Assembly: GCA_012845835.1 (NCBI GenBank)
Contig: JABAKD010000027.1
Span: forward strand, 5,325,465-5,389,464
Direction: 5' to 3'
DNA length: 64,000 nt
Source of the DNA: Undaria pinnatifida
Lineage: Eukaryota; Sar; Phaeophyceae; Laminariales; Alariaceae
Shown in pieces: positions 12,101 to 22,599 of the stretch. The position numbers and the translations under genes are program-made. Below the pieces are notes generated by a model. That model worked only from the letters and a program-made list of their open reading frames with translations, was not told where the DNA came from and did not search any database. Every line of letters starts with the position of its first letter. The stretch's first letter is position 1.

Positions 12101-15100
12101 GCCACAGCAGCAGCGGCGGTGGCGGCAGAGGCAGCAGCGGCGCCTTTCTTACCGCCAGTGCTTTTCCCGTTGGCAACAGGCGTATCACTTCTCTTGGCCC
12201 CTTTGTCCCCCTTGCCCCCCTTGCTTCCCTTGGCTTGGCTGCCGCGGGTGGGCGTCGCGGGCTTCGCGGGCGTTGCGGGCTTCACCGGCGTCACGGGCTT
12301 CGCGGGCGTCACCGGCTTCGCAGCGGAAGGCGGCTGGGTCGAGGGGCCCGCCTTAAAGACATCGGGTGCGCTCCTGAGAGGTGTGGGCCGAGGGTAAGGT
12401 GGAGGGGGCGTGATTTTATACTGCGATTTCGACTACCGAGCTCAACCGAAACACCGAGCAGCTCGTTGTCAGCGGTGCACGCAGTACAGCAGTATCCCGT
12501 GAGCAAGCGACAACGCTTGATTCGACATGGCGACAAATCATCGACGCTTGCGGCAGACTTCCAACAAAAAAAGTATCTGGCACGAAGTGGCGTTTTCGAC
12601 ATGGCCCAGGTTCGACAAAAAAGGCTAGTAGCGCACACAAAACTCCTCAGTCCAGCTTCACACCAAGAACTCCCTCAGGCGGTAGGGGTTGGGGCGATTA
12701 CGTCTCGTGTGCAAACGAAAACGCATCGTTCGACACTGGCATTTTCAACCTGTAGTAGATTGCGGCAGCCTGCAGCATTGAATACGGCTTAGCTCAGCTT
12801 CTACAATGGCGCGGGACAATAATTTTTGGTGATTATTTAGGTTGTCGTATACACTAAACATTTCGTTCCATCTTGACTTCCGAGAACCCCCGGGTTGGGT
12901 AAGAAGCTAGACCAAGCTGCAAATCAGGCTGGCACACTGGACACCGACACCCACCAGTTACACGCGTTATTGAGGGGGCACATCATTGCGCGCCCAAAGA
13001 AATTTACACGAAGTTTCGTGAAGGACACATTGTGTCACTGCTGTGCCACCAACCGCGAGTACAGGTCGGCGGAGCATCTACACCTACTCATACAAAGTCA
13101 GAACAGCCGCAACTAGAGCAGGACTCATAGTACACCTGGAAGTGGAGGATTGGAGGAGTAATACACCCTCGCATGCTTGTTATTTTGTTCCGTTGTGAGA
13201 TTTTGAAATAAACCCTGCTGTACTCATGTTTTTACGTTTATATCCAAAACCCAGTTGAAAGGGGGCAAAATCGATGCTGCTGCTCGAAAAACGGCAGGGA
13301 GGAGGCAACCGCGATCATAGAGTAGCAGCAGCAGCAGTCTTGACCCCTGGCACTACGCACAAGCATACGGAACACATTGCACATTGTTAGCGTGGTGGCA
13401 CGCGCACCGACAAGGGTGACAGCAAAACAACCAAGCCCACGAAAAAAGCGACCGATCGATTGAAACCAACAAAACACACGCAAACACCCACTCCACAGCC
13501 GACAAGCAGAGCTGGACCTCTCAGCCAACTGCCGCTGTCCCCGACACTCAGACCAGTGGATAAAAAGACAAACAACAGACGTTCGTCTCGTTGGGTCCAA
13601 GCTACCAAGCCAACCCAAGGCAGTCCGAGCTAGCGAGCTAACCCAAGTACCACAAATAACAGCCACGAAGCCGAGGCAACGCCAACCACGCCTTCCAATT
13701 CTACAAACCCACGAAAGACCCCAAAATCGAGCACATGGTAACACAGCAACAGCAACCCCCCCGTGCCCCCTTCATGTCCTCCCCGTTGAAAGACTCCAAC
13801 AGTGAATACACAGCAACAGCATTCCCTAGCCCCCCCCCACGGGTTTCCCCATATCACCCCCCCCCCCCCCCCCCTCCCCCCTAGCAATATGAGCACACCC
13901 CGTCCCCCCCATGCCCTCCCCGTCAAAAGAGAACCCAGCACCGAACACACAGCAACAGCTCCCCCCCCCAATCTTCCCGCCTCAACCCCCAAGATATCCC
14001 CATCCTCACCTGATCCTCTTGGGGTAACTGCCGGCAACGCCTGTGTCCACCGTAAGCGCAGGCTTCGCACCCCCGGGGCTCTTCCGCCGCGACCCCGACA
14101 CGGGCGCACCACCGCTACCGCCACGGTTCCCAGTGGGGGTGCGGGACGGTGGCGGTGGTGGAGGCGTATCTATCTTGGCTCCGCGCCTGGGCTGCGTCCT
14201 CGACCCTTCCCGCCTCGGCGTCAACAACACGCTCACCCGCTTCCGATGCTCACTCTTGTTCTTGTTCGAACTTTTCTCCTTCTCCTTGCGACCCTTCTCC
14301 TCCACGGGGTCCTTCCCCCATCCCTCCTCTTCCTCGTCTTCGTCGGGGCTAGACTCCGCACCACCGCCGCCGCTGCTGCTGCTGCTGCCCTTGCCGCGCC
14401 CCGATAAACCACGGCTCCCAGCCTTGCCCCCTCGCCCGCCTTTCCCCCTGCCCCGCACCCCTCCTTCCTCCTCTTCCTCGCCTTTTCTTTTTCCCTTGCC
14501 GCCGGCACCGCCACCGGCAACACCGCCACGCCCGCGCCTGCTGCTTAAAGAAACTCCACCGTCACTCCCGTCCGAGTCGTTCGTGTCCGCACCGTTGCTG
14601 CCGCTGGCGGCGGCAGCGGCGGCGGCAGCGCGGGGGGTCCATGTCGAGGTCCGGCTGCCGGCGGATTTCTTCTTTGTCGAAATGGCAGAAGTGACGGAGC
14701 TGCTCCCCTTGCGGCCCGCGGAGGACTTGCGGGAAGTGGCGGAGGACCTGCGTTGGCCAGTCGCCGCCGACGTTGGCATGTCTTTGTCCTGGTCGCTGCT
14801 GCCGTTTGAATCGCTGTTACTGCTGCTGCTGCTGCTGCTGCCGTTGCCTTGTCCATCGCCCACTCGTTGTTGCTTCCGCGACGACGGTGCTGCTGTCACC
14901 TTCCTTTGCTTCTTCGAGCTGCGCTCGATTTTCGCGCTACCTTCTGCGTCTGTGATCAATCGAGGCCTGCCTCTCTTCAGACCCTTACCCCTGCCGGCGA
15001 CGGCTTGGGGTGTCGCCGCTTCCATCACCTCCTCTTCCTCTTCTTCCTCGCCGTCCTCCTCCTCCTCCTCCTCCTCCTCCTCCTCCTCCTCCTCCGACAC

Positions 15101-15580
15101 CCCCGATGATTTGGCGTCTTTCTTCCCGCCCTTGCGCTTCCCATTTTTCGAATCTCTCTCAGCTGGAAATCTCGATAGGCTACCGGCGCGTCCGCTTGTC
15201 TTGGCGGCCTTCGATGTGGCTGCACTGGAAGCACTGCTGGAGGCCGCGCTAGCGGAGCCAGAGGAAGAGGAAGCCTTCCTACGGCGGGGCGTCGGGGGCG
15301 AAGCAAGCGCTGGAGTTTTCGCGGAGCCAGGGGGAGGGTTGGAAGAGGGCGGCTTCATCGGCGAAGAGGTGGAAAGCGCCGCGGTGGCTGCCACCGCCGC
15401 CCTCCTTGGAATCCGGGCGATGTCGTCAAAGTGCGCAAGACGGTCCTGTGCGTGCAGGGGTGACGACGGGTGGTGGCTATGCTGCTTCGCTTTCGGTGAG
15501 GAAGGCACAGCAGCTTGCTTGTTGGTTGCAGTGCTGCTCTTGGTCTTGGCACGGCCCCTTGGTTTCGGAGAGTCGTCCAT
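1..15580 (-). CDS. DDT-PHD-WHIM chromatin-remodelling accessory protein (3' end beyond left edge)
   Basis: I assemble 14 phase-consistent exons (high to low): 15580-14010, 12373-11912, 11391-11230, 10725-9966 (donor may be 9945), 9504-9379, 8956-8652, 7622-7532, 7057-6950, 6514-5708, 5224-5118, 4226-4103, 3827-3714, 3185-3051 and 2265-1. Together they encode about 2,380 residues with no stop before the left edge. The first ~520 residues are basic/Ser-rich with a Glu run. A DDT-like domain (~655-720, LLAAGMFLHAASPIL) spans exons 2-3. Three C4HC3 PHD fingers (~990-1155) follow: CKVC..WYCSDC, CNGC..WYCPAC and CRVC..FFCPYC. A WHIM/WSD-like module (~1430-1580) contains LRMKPFGLDSSGRMYYRF, then VELVADSLEGMEKLVAAL. 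The tail is acidic and Gly-rich. DDT plus PHD plus WHIM is the architecture of ISWI-partner proteins (BAZ/ACF1, RSF1, CECR2), so a nuclear nucleosome-remodelling role is inferred. The start is the first ATG of the long exon 1 frame. Confidence 0.85.
4366..4423 (-). other. Duplicate of exon 11 of the chromatin gene
   Basis: On the minus strand, an AG acceptor in a pyrimidine-containing stretch is followed by a frame reading AVERDGPVSPVDAVVTELT. This closely matches the start of the assigned exon 11 (4226-4103), TVERDGPIPPVDAVASELT. The acceptor and entry phase are conserved, but the second half of the exon and its donor are not. It could be a decaying duplicate or an alternative exon with a weak donor at TELT. 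It lies in the intron between exons 10 and 11. Confidence 0.7.
4537..4640 (+). repeat. Dispersed ~100-bp element, family D, copy 1
   Basis: The core reads CATGCATAGCCGTAGTCGTA followed by TGACC and later GGACGGAGCACGTCGG. The same core recurs at 59884-59985 and, inverted, at 62683-62790 and 51836-51905. It sits in an intron of the chromatin gene and is followed by a G-run. Confidence 0.7.
4754..4800 (+). repeat. Dispersed element, family D, partial copy 2
   Basis: GTACTCATTTGACCATTGA followed by CATCCCTTCGAGACGGAG matches the family D subtype seen inverted at 7700-7797, with an internal deletion. Long G-runs flank it on both sides. Confidence 0.55.
5320..5540 (-). other. Two upstream copies of WHIM exon 10 inside intron 9
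   Basis: The copy beginning at 5398 (minus strand) keeps the AG acceptor and an open frame, DEAEPDDLRTKLFGLDSS then RRMY. This is nearly identical to true exon 10 at 5224-5118 (DEAEPDDLRMKPFGLDSS, GRMYYRF). It loses similarity after MYF and lacks a clear donor. The second copy (about 5531-5467) is more diverged and its acceptor AG has become GG. The three copies are tandem, roughly 130-170 bp apart, each followed by short ATCAAA-rich sequence. Confidence 0.8.
7700..7797 (-). repeat. Dispersed element, family D, copy 3 (second subtype)
   Basis: Read on the minus strand it begins GTACTCATTTGTTGCTTGCC and continues with TAGTCGTGTGACCATTGACC and GGAGACGGAGCGCCG. The same subtype occurs at 50109-50195. 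It lies immediately beside SINE-A copy 1 in an intron of the chromatin gene. Confidence 0.7.
7805..8078 (+). mobile_element. SINE-like element, family A, copy 1 (poly-A tail)
   Basis: About 270 bp ending in a 16-base A-run, nearly identical to 40497-40775 and recognisable at 54550-54800. It contains a small hairpin (GGCAGC-TTGC-GCTGCC) and a second, CATCC-GCCGGA-GGATG, just before the A-tail. The C-rich sequence CCCGCCCC appears on both sides and may be a target duplication. There is no coding capacity. Clear RNA polymerase III boxes were not found, so SINE status rests on size, copy number and the A-tail. It is antisense within an intron of the chromatin gene. Confidence 0.75.
8957..9290. 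repeat. G/T-rich degenerate minisatellite
   Basis: Imperfect repeats of GGTGTTGG / GGTTGGGG type fill most of the intron between exons 5 and 6 of the chromatin gene. The C/A-rich complement supplies the pyrimidine tract just before the exon 6 acceptor. No coding signal was seen. Confidence 0.7.
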
Positions 15581-16714
15581 TTGTCGTATTTTTCGTATTT
15601 TTTCGATTTTTCGCTCGAGTTTACATAAATCGAAGACGGATATTGGCGCCTTCCGAGGTCAGATGGCGTGCGCAACAGCAGCACCAACTCGAGGGCAAGG
15701 TTCCCGCACACGGGATCCTCGCTGGAATATCCCGAAGTTGAAGGAACTTCTTTTCTGCGCGTGAGCGGCAAGGCGTGGGGGCGGGGTGGAGAAAATACGA
15801 TACTCTGCCGCATCACAGCGGGGACAGTACCGCCTTGTATTTCACTAGAAACCCCAGAAAGGCATTTTTCCTCTTTTTGAACGAAGAACCAAGAGCCAAG
15901 AGCAGAGAACAAAAGCTTTTGGTGATGCGTGGGTGGGCTTGAGAGTGAAGCTGGGAATGGCTTCGGGCGATGGCTTGGTTACACAATATCAAGGTGATAA
16001 ATGTTGCTTTGCGATCGAAATGCCTTCATCAGGGCCCGCCAACGGCACACCGTAACATGTGCCCTGTTCTGTCCTGCTGTGAATTTTGAGTCATGTTCTT
16101 GCTGCAGGTTCGATCTGTTGGTTGTGTTCTGGCCTGTTGCGCACCAGAGGGGTAGCTTTGAGTGCCAACTATCGATATGACGTTAGCCAACAAGCCAGCA
16201 CTCCAGCGTCAGCCAGCTTCTTCACACTGGAGCGCCACGTTTCTCACTGCTGCCGCTACCTGTTTTTATAAAACTTGGAAGGTTGCCTTTCGATCGGCGT
16301 TGGAATCGTAGAGACAGCAGTATTGTAGTTGGGTAGGATACGTATGTGAAATTCGAAATGGCCTCGCATCATGCTCCTGCTTGAACAACCACTACCAAGT
16401 ACTGTATTAACTAATAATACAACTTCTGTTTGTAATGTATTACAAGGATCGGGCGGCGCCGCCTTCGGCGGCCCCGCCCTCATGATTGTTGTTGATGGTG
16501 TGAGGAAGAGGAGAGTAAAAGTGAATAGCAATGACTCCTACCAAGAGGTTGGGGTGCAATTTGTGTCGGAGAAGATGATATTTTGGAAGAGAACTATGTC
16601 GGCGGTTAGCCGACGAAGCGGGCAAACCTCGGAAGGGTGGCATGCCGGCAGGAGACGGAGTCGTCTCTGAAAGTTTGAAAAACATGTACCAGGTATTGAA
16701 GGTCAATCATAAAG

Positions 16715-18480
16715 AAGACCAAAACTTTTGCTGCAAGCTGCAGTACCCGTAAGAAGGAGGTGTCGCTAGGCAACCCCTGTTGACTGGAAAGAAAGAAGGT
16801 GTCGCTAGGCGACGGAGTGGACTTCGACCCGAACTCACATGTCTACGGGAAAGAGACGGCACGGAGCGAGTTGGACGGTCGCCCGTGATACGAAGGATCA
16901 ACCTGATACATGGAAGAAGAAGGTGCCGCTAGGTGACGGGGAATAGTCTACGAACCGCAACCGAGACTCGTACGGAACAGCGGAAGGCGCTCAGAAGTTG
17001 CAACCGGTTTCATATGCAGTACAAAACCTTAAATAGAAGCTGGCGCTAGGCAACTCTTGTCGACTGCGAAATTGAAGAACCACCCAACACTCTGAAGAAG
17101 AAGCTGCCGCTAGTCGACGGGTATACCGCAAACCTGCGAAATTAGAAAAGCACCCAATACTTGGAAGGAGAAGCTGGCGCGAGTCGACGAGTACTTATAC
17201 CGCAACTGAAACTCATACGGTACAGGAGTACGATGAAGAAAATCTTTTGCTGCAGACTGCAGTACCCGTAAGAAGGTGTCGCTAGGCAACTCCCGTTGAC
17301 TGAAAAAAAAGAAGGTGTCGCTAGGCGACGGGGTGGACTTCGACCCAAACTCGGTAAGACAAAGAGTACGACACGAGCTCGGTAAGACAAAAATGCAGGC
17401 ACATGTCTACGGGAAAGAGACTGTACGGAGCGAGTTGGACGGTTGCCCGTGATACTAAGGATCAACCTGATACATGGAAGAAGGTGCCGCTAGGCGACGG
17501 GGAATAGTCTACCGCAACCGAGACTCGTACGGAACAGCGGAAGGCACTCAGAAGTTGCAACCGGTTTCATGTGCAGTACAAAACCTTAAATAGAAGCTGG
17601 CGGTAGGTAACTCTTGTCGACTGCGAAATTGAAGAACCGCCCAACACGCTGAAGAAGAAGCTGCCGCTAGTCGATGGGTATACCGCAAAACTGCGAAATT
17701 AGAAAAGCACCCAATACTTGGAAGGAGAAGCTGCCGCGAGTCGACGGGTACTTATACTGCAACTGAGACTCATACGGTACAGGAGTACGATGGAGAAAAT
17801 CTTTTGCTGCAGACTGCAGTACCCGTAAGAAGGAGGTGTCGCTAGGCAACTCCTGTTGACTGAGAAAAAAGAAGGTGTCGCTAGGCGACGGGGTGGACTT
17901 CGACCCAAACTCGGTAAGACAAAGAGTACGACACGAACTCGGTAAGACAAAAATGCAGGCACATGTCTACGGGAAAGAGACTGTACGGAGCGAGTTGGAC
18001 GGTTGCCCGTGATACTAAGGATCAACCTGATGCATGAAAGAAGGTGCCGCTAGGCGACGGGGTATAATCTACCGCAACCGAGACTCGTACGGAACAGCGG
18101 AAGGCGCTCAGAAGTTGCAACCGGTTTCACATGCAGTACATAACCTTAAATAGAAGCTGGCGGTAGGTAACTCTTGTCGACTGCGAAATTGAAGAACCGC
18201 CCAACACGCTCATGAAGAAGCTGCCGCTAGTCGATGGGTATACCACAAAACTGCGAAATTAGAAAAGCACCCAATACTTGGAAGAAGAAGCTGGCGCGAG
18301 TCGACGGGTACTTATACTGCAACTGAGACTCATACGGTACAGGAGTACGATGAAGGCACTCGAAAGCTCAAAGGGGTTTCGTATGGAAACCCTAGATGAA
18401 ACCAATGCAGTACCCCGAAGAAGAATCAGTGGCTGGGCAACTCCGTTAGACTGTGAGACGACCACTATATACGATTGACA
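16715..18480. repeat. Higher-order tandem array (~520-560 bp units)
   Basis: The marker CTGCAGTACCCGTAAGAAGG recurs at about 16740, 17258 and 17816, giving units of about 518 and 558 bp, with a partial fourth unit near 18400. Each unit contains five or six copies of a ~20-bp submotif built around GTCGCTAGGCGACGG or its variant GCTAGGCAACTC. Minus-strand open frames repeat with the units and do not resemble known proteins, so they are treated as non-coding. The array abuts the Helitron remnant. Confidence 0.85.
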
Positions 18481-18639
18481 AAAACATGCCAAACGTGTGG
18501 AGCCGCAGAGTGGTGCATCATGACGACGCTGAAGGTAGCCCACCACCTGAATGGGCGGGGTGGGGTTGGCCGTCGGGACCGGGGAATGATTAGTTGGTAC
18601 GTGTCGTAGTGTCGAGACACTTGGGTATAGCGTAAGTGA

Positions 18640-19030
18640 ATGTCGTCCAAGGTAGCAAATGCAGGAGGAGGTAAGGTTGAGTCGTTATAGTGGACGTGCA
18701 CCGTTTTGCCGTAGGGTGCGGATATAGCTGTGATTTCAGGCTGGCCCATGTATGTATACGGTAAAGACATTTTTGCGATGTAGTCGTCGTATGAGTTATA
18801 TGTGAAGGGTTGCATTCCCGCACCATAGAGTCGCTCGATGTTGATCCCTTCATATATTCGAAGGTCGTGGTTGTTTTGTTTCGATTGTTAGAGATGTACT
18901 GCATAACTTGTTGTCTCATTTGAAGGTGTAGTTCCTGCATGAGAAGCCGGTAGAATTTTGCCAGGGTTGTCACCATTTGCAGAAGTACGAATAGCACGAT
19001 CGGTTGCAAGTCTCTGTTAGAGTGGGCTAT
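18640..19030 (-). pseudogene. OTU-like cysteine protease fragment, frameshifted
   Basis: Read right to left, the segment gives an NGDN loop (OTU family: DGDC/DGNC), then LRQQV-like MRQQVMQYISNN, then YDDYIAKMSLPYTYMGQPEI and AISAPYGKTVHVHYND. These match the OTU order loop, helix, (W/Y)GG-E-AL and V-HYN. At least two frame changes separate the parts. The position expected to hold the catalytic Cys reads Asn, so it would be dead even if joined. It is probably cargo or the C-terminal part of the neighbouring Helitron remnant. Confidence 0.5.
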
Positions 19031-19747
19031 GCTCTACAAAGGCGCGATACGACTGTTTGTTTTGAAGATGGGCTCTGACAAAATACGCTGGCGACAGTAG
19101 AAGGGAAAGGGGACATGAGTATCATTTGCGACGTTCATGGTTTTAGATTTGTATGGAGGTTGTTCGGTAGCGTTGCCTTTGCTCCAACCTGATTCACCGT
19201 GAAGAAACTATAAAGGAAACTGTAAAGTCTCGTAGGCGGGGCTCCACAGTGGAAGGAAACGGGGCTTCTCGTCTGGGCTGTTCACAGGATAAGTCACTAC
19301 CGCACGTTTCCCACTCACTGTCTTGTTGCCCTGAAGTATAAACCAAAGCAGCTATTTCAGGAGCCGAAACTTGTTCACCCAATACAGGGCCATCATTAAC
19401 ACGGCTAACATCGGCAAACTCAATGTACGGGGTAGGTCCGTTCGGGTTACGTAAAATTGGGTTGTTTAGTACTGAGTCTACAGCTGAACGATACTCTCTG
19501 GCCCATCGTACATTTTCGTGGATGTAAGTTCTAAGCATACTGGCAATATCTACGTTCAAGTTCCGAGATGAACAGTTTTGGGCAAAGCCACTGTCGAAAA
19601 TTTAAAATCTGCTGCTGTTCGAAACGTTCATGTCTCAGTACTGTTGTTGCAAATCAAGTATTCTGTGGTAAGCTTTTCCGTGTAAAGTGAGAATTGTCTG
19701 CACTTTTTGAGGCTGTGTCCAACTTTTCTTGTCAATACCACCTGCCC

Positions 19748-19957
19748 CTAGAGCCGTGAATCTAAATAAACGTTATACGCTCTCTGTCCTCTTTGAAGTG
19801 GATTACCTTGAAACGTAGTCATGAGCTCAGGGGGGACAGGTTTTAATGAAGGGATTGTATACTTCTTCTTGTTACAACGGTGTAGTCGGTGCCTTGTCTC
19901 TTCTTTCCACAACATTGAATGGCAGTGAGGGCAAACGTAGTTTTCTTCATGATTCAA
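19748..19957 (-). pseudogene. Helitron N-terminal zinc-binding segment
   Basis: A 69-residue frame contains ENYVCPHCHSMLWKEE, a CN-K-K basic stretch, IPSLKPVPPELMTTF and RAYNVY. The series C-x2-C, W-x-E, CC/CN, Leu-Pro-x-Leu-x3-P-x2-L and R-x-YN is the signature of the segment N-terminal to the Helitron helicase-like domain. The second Cys pair is reduced to one Cys. Stops bound it on both sides. Confidence 0.6.
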
Positions 19958-20443
19958 GTCTGGATAAAGACACGTGTACGGAGTTGAAGGTAAAGAGTCA
20001 GAGGGAGAGTTAAAAGTCCATAATACGAAGAGGAGAGCTGTTACTATCTGAAGTATCGCCGCCGCTTACTGCGTTGTTTGAAGGCAATCTCTGTGGCCTG
20101 TTTCGCATGCGGTTGAAGTGTTGCTGAACTAATTTACCTGAGGCTGACTTATGTTTCGGGAAGTACGTCTCTCACGTAAGGTTTGAGCACGTCTGGAACG
20201 CCTCTCTGCGGCTACTTGTCGTCGAGAGGCAGATAATCTTGTTTCTCGATTGGTATGAGAGGATCTGCTTTGCCTGCGGGTAAAGGGTCCACTCTGCAGA
20301 GAAATATTGAAATTGTTTGAAGACGATCTAGTCGTCCTGCGAGATGAGCTTGACATTTTTTATTTCAGGAGGCACCTGCCGGATTTCGATTCAAGGGTTT
20401 AAGGTTCAGGCTTAAGGTGGAAAAAGGGTGGCGTCGCACCTGT

Positions 20444-22589
20444 TCAGAAGTCCTTGAACGCGGGCGGGACGGCGGCGGAAGGCTTGGAGGCCTCCTCCGG
20501 GGTGGTGCCGAGCTCCTTGTTGGTCTTGTTGCTTTGGAGCAGGCCGGTGGCGGTGGCGGTCCACAGTCGCTTGCTGCAGTACAGGTGGAGGGGGGGCTCG
20601 TCCCAGGCCTTGACCACGACGTCGCCGGCCTTGATCTTGCCGGTGCACTGCTTCGTGATGTCCCTGCCGTTTGTAGAGCTGTTGGACATATAGCAGTGCT
20701 TCTGCGGTTATGATGATGGGGTAAAAGAACACGCGAAAAGTAGGGAGAAGCAGGCAGGACGGACACCGGAATGGGAAGGGCAAAAGGAAGAGAATGTGGA
20801 GACAAACGAACAGCAGTGGACGTAAAGGGGAAACATGAGGGGAAACTCAAGGCAGGTCCAAACGAGAAACGAACAGTGTATGTAAATGGGAAACATAAGG
20901 TGAAATCAAAGCAGGTGAACATGAAAAATGATACGTACAGGTGAGTGGTGCAGAAAATTACCGAGGCACGTCAACACGAGAAACGAACAGGAGTGTATGT
21001 AAAGGGGAAACATAAGGTGAAATCAAAGCAGGTCAACATGAAAAAATAATACGTAGGGGTGAGCCGTGCAGAGAATACCGGGGAAACGTAACGCAAACGA
21101 CGCATCACACAAAAGAGGTAGAGGATGAAAAGGCAACAAACAGCTCACACTAAAAACGCAACCTGTGTGCCATTTTAGGGAAAGGCAAGTGATCTGCGAC
21201 AGCAATGGGAAGGGCAAAAGAAAAAGAATGTGGAGAGAAACGAACTGCGGTGGGTGTAAAGTGGAAAGAGAGGTGAAACTCAAGGCAGGTCAACACGAGA
21301 AACGAACAGCAGTGTATGTAAAGGGGAAAAATAAGGTGAAACTCAAAGCAGGTAAACATGAAAAAATTACACGTAGGGGTGAGGAGTGCAGCAAATACCG
21401 GGGAAACGTAACGCAAACGACGCATCACACAAAAATGGTAGAGGATGAAAAGGCAACAAACAGCTCACACTAAAGCGCACCCTGTGTGCTATTGTAGGGA
21501 AAGGCAAATGATCTGTGTATGCGAAAAAAACGCATGATCTCACGTCGGTGATGTCCCGCCCAGTGAGGGCAGTAGTAGCGTATTTGAATTTCGTCCCGTC
21601 GGATGTCCTCGAGGCGGTGCAGTGGCTGTGACAGCCGTGCACGTTGTTCCAAGCTGCGCGGCATATTACGTTGTTGGCAAGAGCATATGGATGGCAGGAC
21701 GGGGACAAAATGTTGGGACAGGCGGAACACATAAAACTTGACACAGCAAATGTGCGCGGGCACGAAAGGAAGCTGAAAATGCAGAAGCGCAACAACACGA
21801 CAAAAAAAGGCACAGAAAGTGTTCGAGAGTGCAACGAATAAATTATTCAGATGAGAAAAGCTAATGCACTGCATGCCACAGCAGCAAAGGTCGACACAAA
21901 TTGCGCGAGAGCATGAAACAGATGACGAATGATAGCTCTCACGAGAAAGATTTTTTCGTGGAGGCAATGCGGAAAGAGAATGAGGTAGCTGACAAAGAAA
22001 AGGTGGAGAACATCCCGACAAATGAGAAATGCACGGCAAGAAGATAATCGGAGCTGACAACGAAAGGCTGCCTACTTATATATGAGGGTAGTTCTATCCG
22101 TAGGATCGTCGGCAAAATCAGACACAAAATGGAGGAGAGGGCATAAGAAAAAATGATTTGAGTCAGCTTCAAAATGCGCGAAAGGGCAAGAGAAAAAAAA
22201 AACGCCCTCTCAAAGGTGTAGCCGCGGTCGTCCTTCTCGGTCTTCGGCTCGCCGAGCGATGGAGTGCCTCCGACAGGACCGTTGCACACCAGGCACAGCT
22301 TGGGGTGATCGTCGCTAGGAGCCAGGATCGTGGTGGAGACCTGGCAGCTGTGATCGTCTCCGCGGATGCGGTGATCACACGAACCAAAGCTGCCGCCGTC
22401 TCTTCTTTTTATTTCTCTGATGTGGCCGGTGCAGCCGGGAGAAGGACACGGCCAGTTCGGGTTGCCCGACTGGACGATAGCACGGGGCTTGACGGTGTCC
22501 CGAGATGGGGGTGGCTGGGAAGTTTTACGCTTGTTGGGGGAAAATTTGGAAAGGTTCGAGAGAGAGGCCGGAGAAGAGGCTGTCTTCAT
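20444..22589 (-). CDS. Small Cys/His-rich protein of unknown function (three predicted exons)
   Basis: Predicted exons are 22589-22204, 21625-21544 and 20701-20444, giving about 241 residues if joined. Exon 2 has a good acceptor (CTGTCACAG) and a GTGAGA donor; exon 3 has a CCGCAG acceptor. Phases agree, but the exon 1 donor (GTTTTT) is poor. Exon 1 carries CPSPGCTGHIREIKRRDGG, CDH and CLVC. Exons 2 and 3 each contain HC followed about 10-20 residues later by GRDIT, suggesting a repeated metal-binding module. A Trp/Pro segment (VVVKAWDEPPLHLYC) follows. I do not recognise the family. Exon 3 is the most convincing part. Confidence 0.5.
20800..21510. repeat. Direct repeats of ~310 bp in an intron of the Cys/His-rich gene
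   Basis: Sequence from about 20998 to 21195 is repeated at about 21314-21510, including CCGGGGAAACGTAACGCAAA and GGATGAAAAGGCAACAAACA. Shorter partial copies based on GTAAAGGGGAAACATAAGG and CACGAGAAACGAACAG occur at 20810-20990. Confidence 0.8.
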
Positions 22590-22599
22590 GTTGACCACG

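Larger units (their letters stand above)
18600..20356 (-). mobile_element. Decayed Helitron-like element (N-terminal protein pieces plus OTU-like segment)
   Basis: Three separate minus-strand frames in order resemble the N-terminal half of Helitron replicase-helicase proteins. They are an Arg/Ser-rich leader (20356-20129), a CPHC..W..E zinc-binding segment (19957-19748), and a region with RSAVDSVLN and NGPTPYIEFADV (19559-19194). An OTU-like protease segment follows (about 19030-18640), a domain often carried by Helitrons. The HUH Rep and helicase motifs are absent, and the frames are interrupted by stops and shifts, so the element is inactive. Helitron termini were not identified. Confidence 0.6.

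Noticed and set aside
14043-15764. 573-residue plus-strand frame
   Set aside because: Antisense to exon 1 of the chromatin gene. Its Ser/Leu/Pro runs mirror the Glu/Gly/Ser codons, and the minus-strand frame has a clean donor in phase with exon 2.
17142-18025. Two similar 107-108-residue minus-strand frames
   Set aside because: They recur because the satellite unit recurs; no start context, splice sites or family resemblance support coding.
21470-22060. 196-residue minus-strand frame
   Set aside because: It crosses the predicted exon 2 in a different phase and most of it lies in intronic repeat sequence; only the short exon with GTGAGA donor has support.
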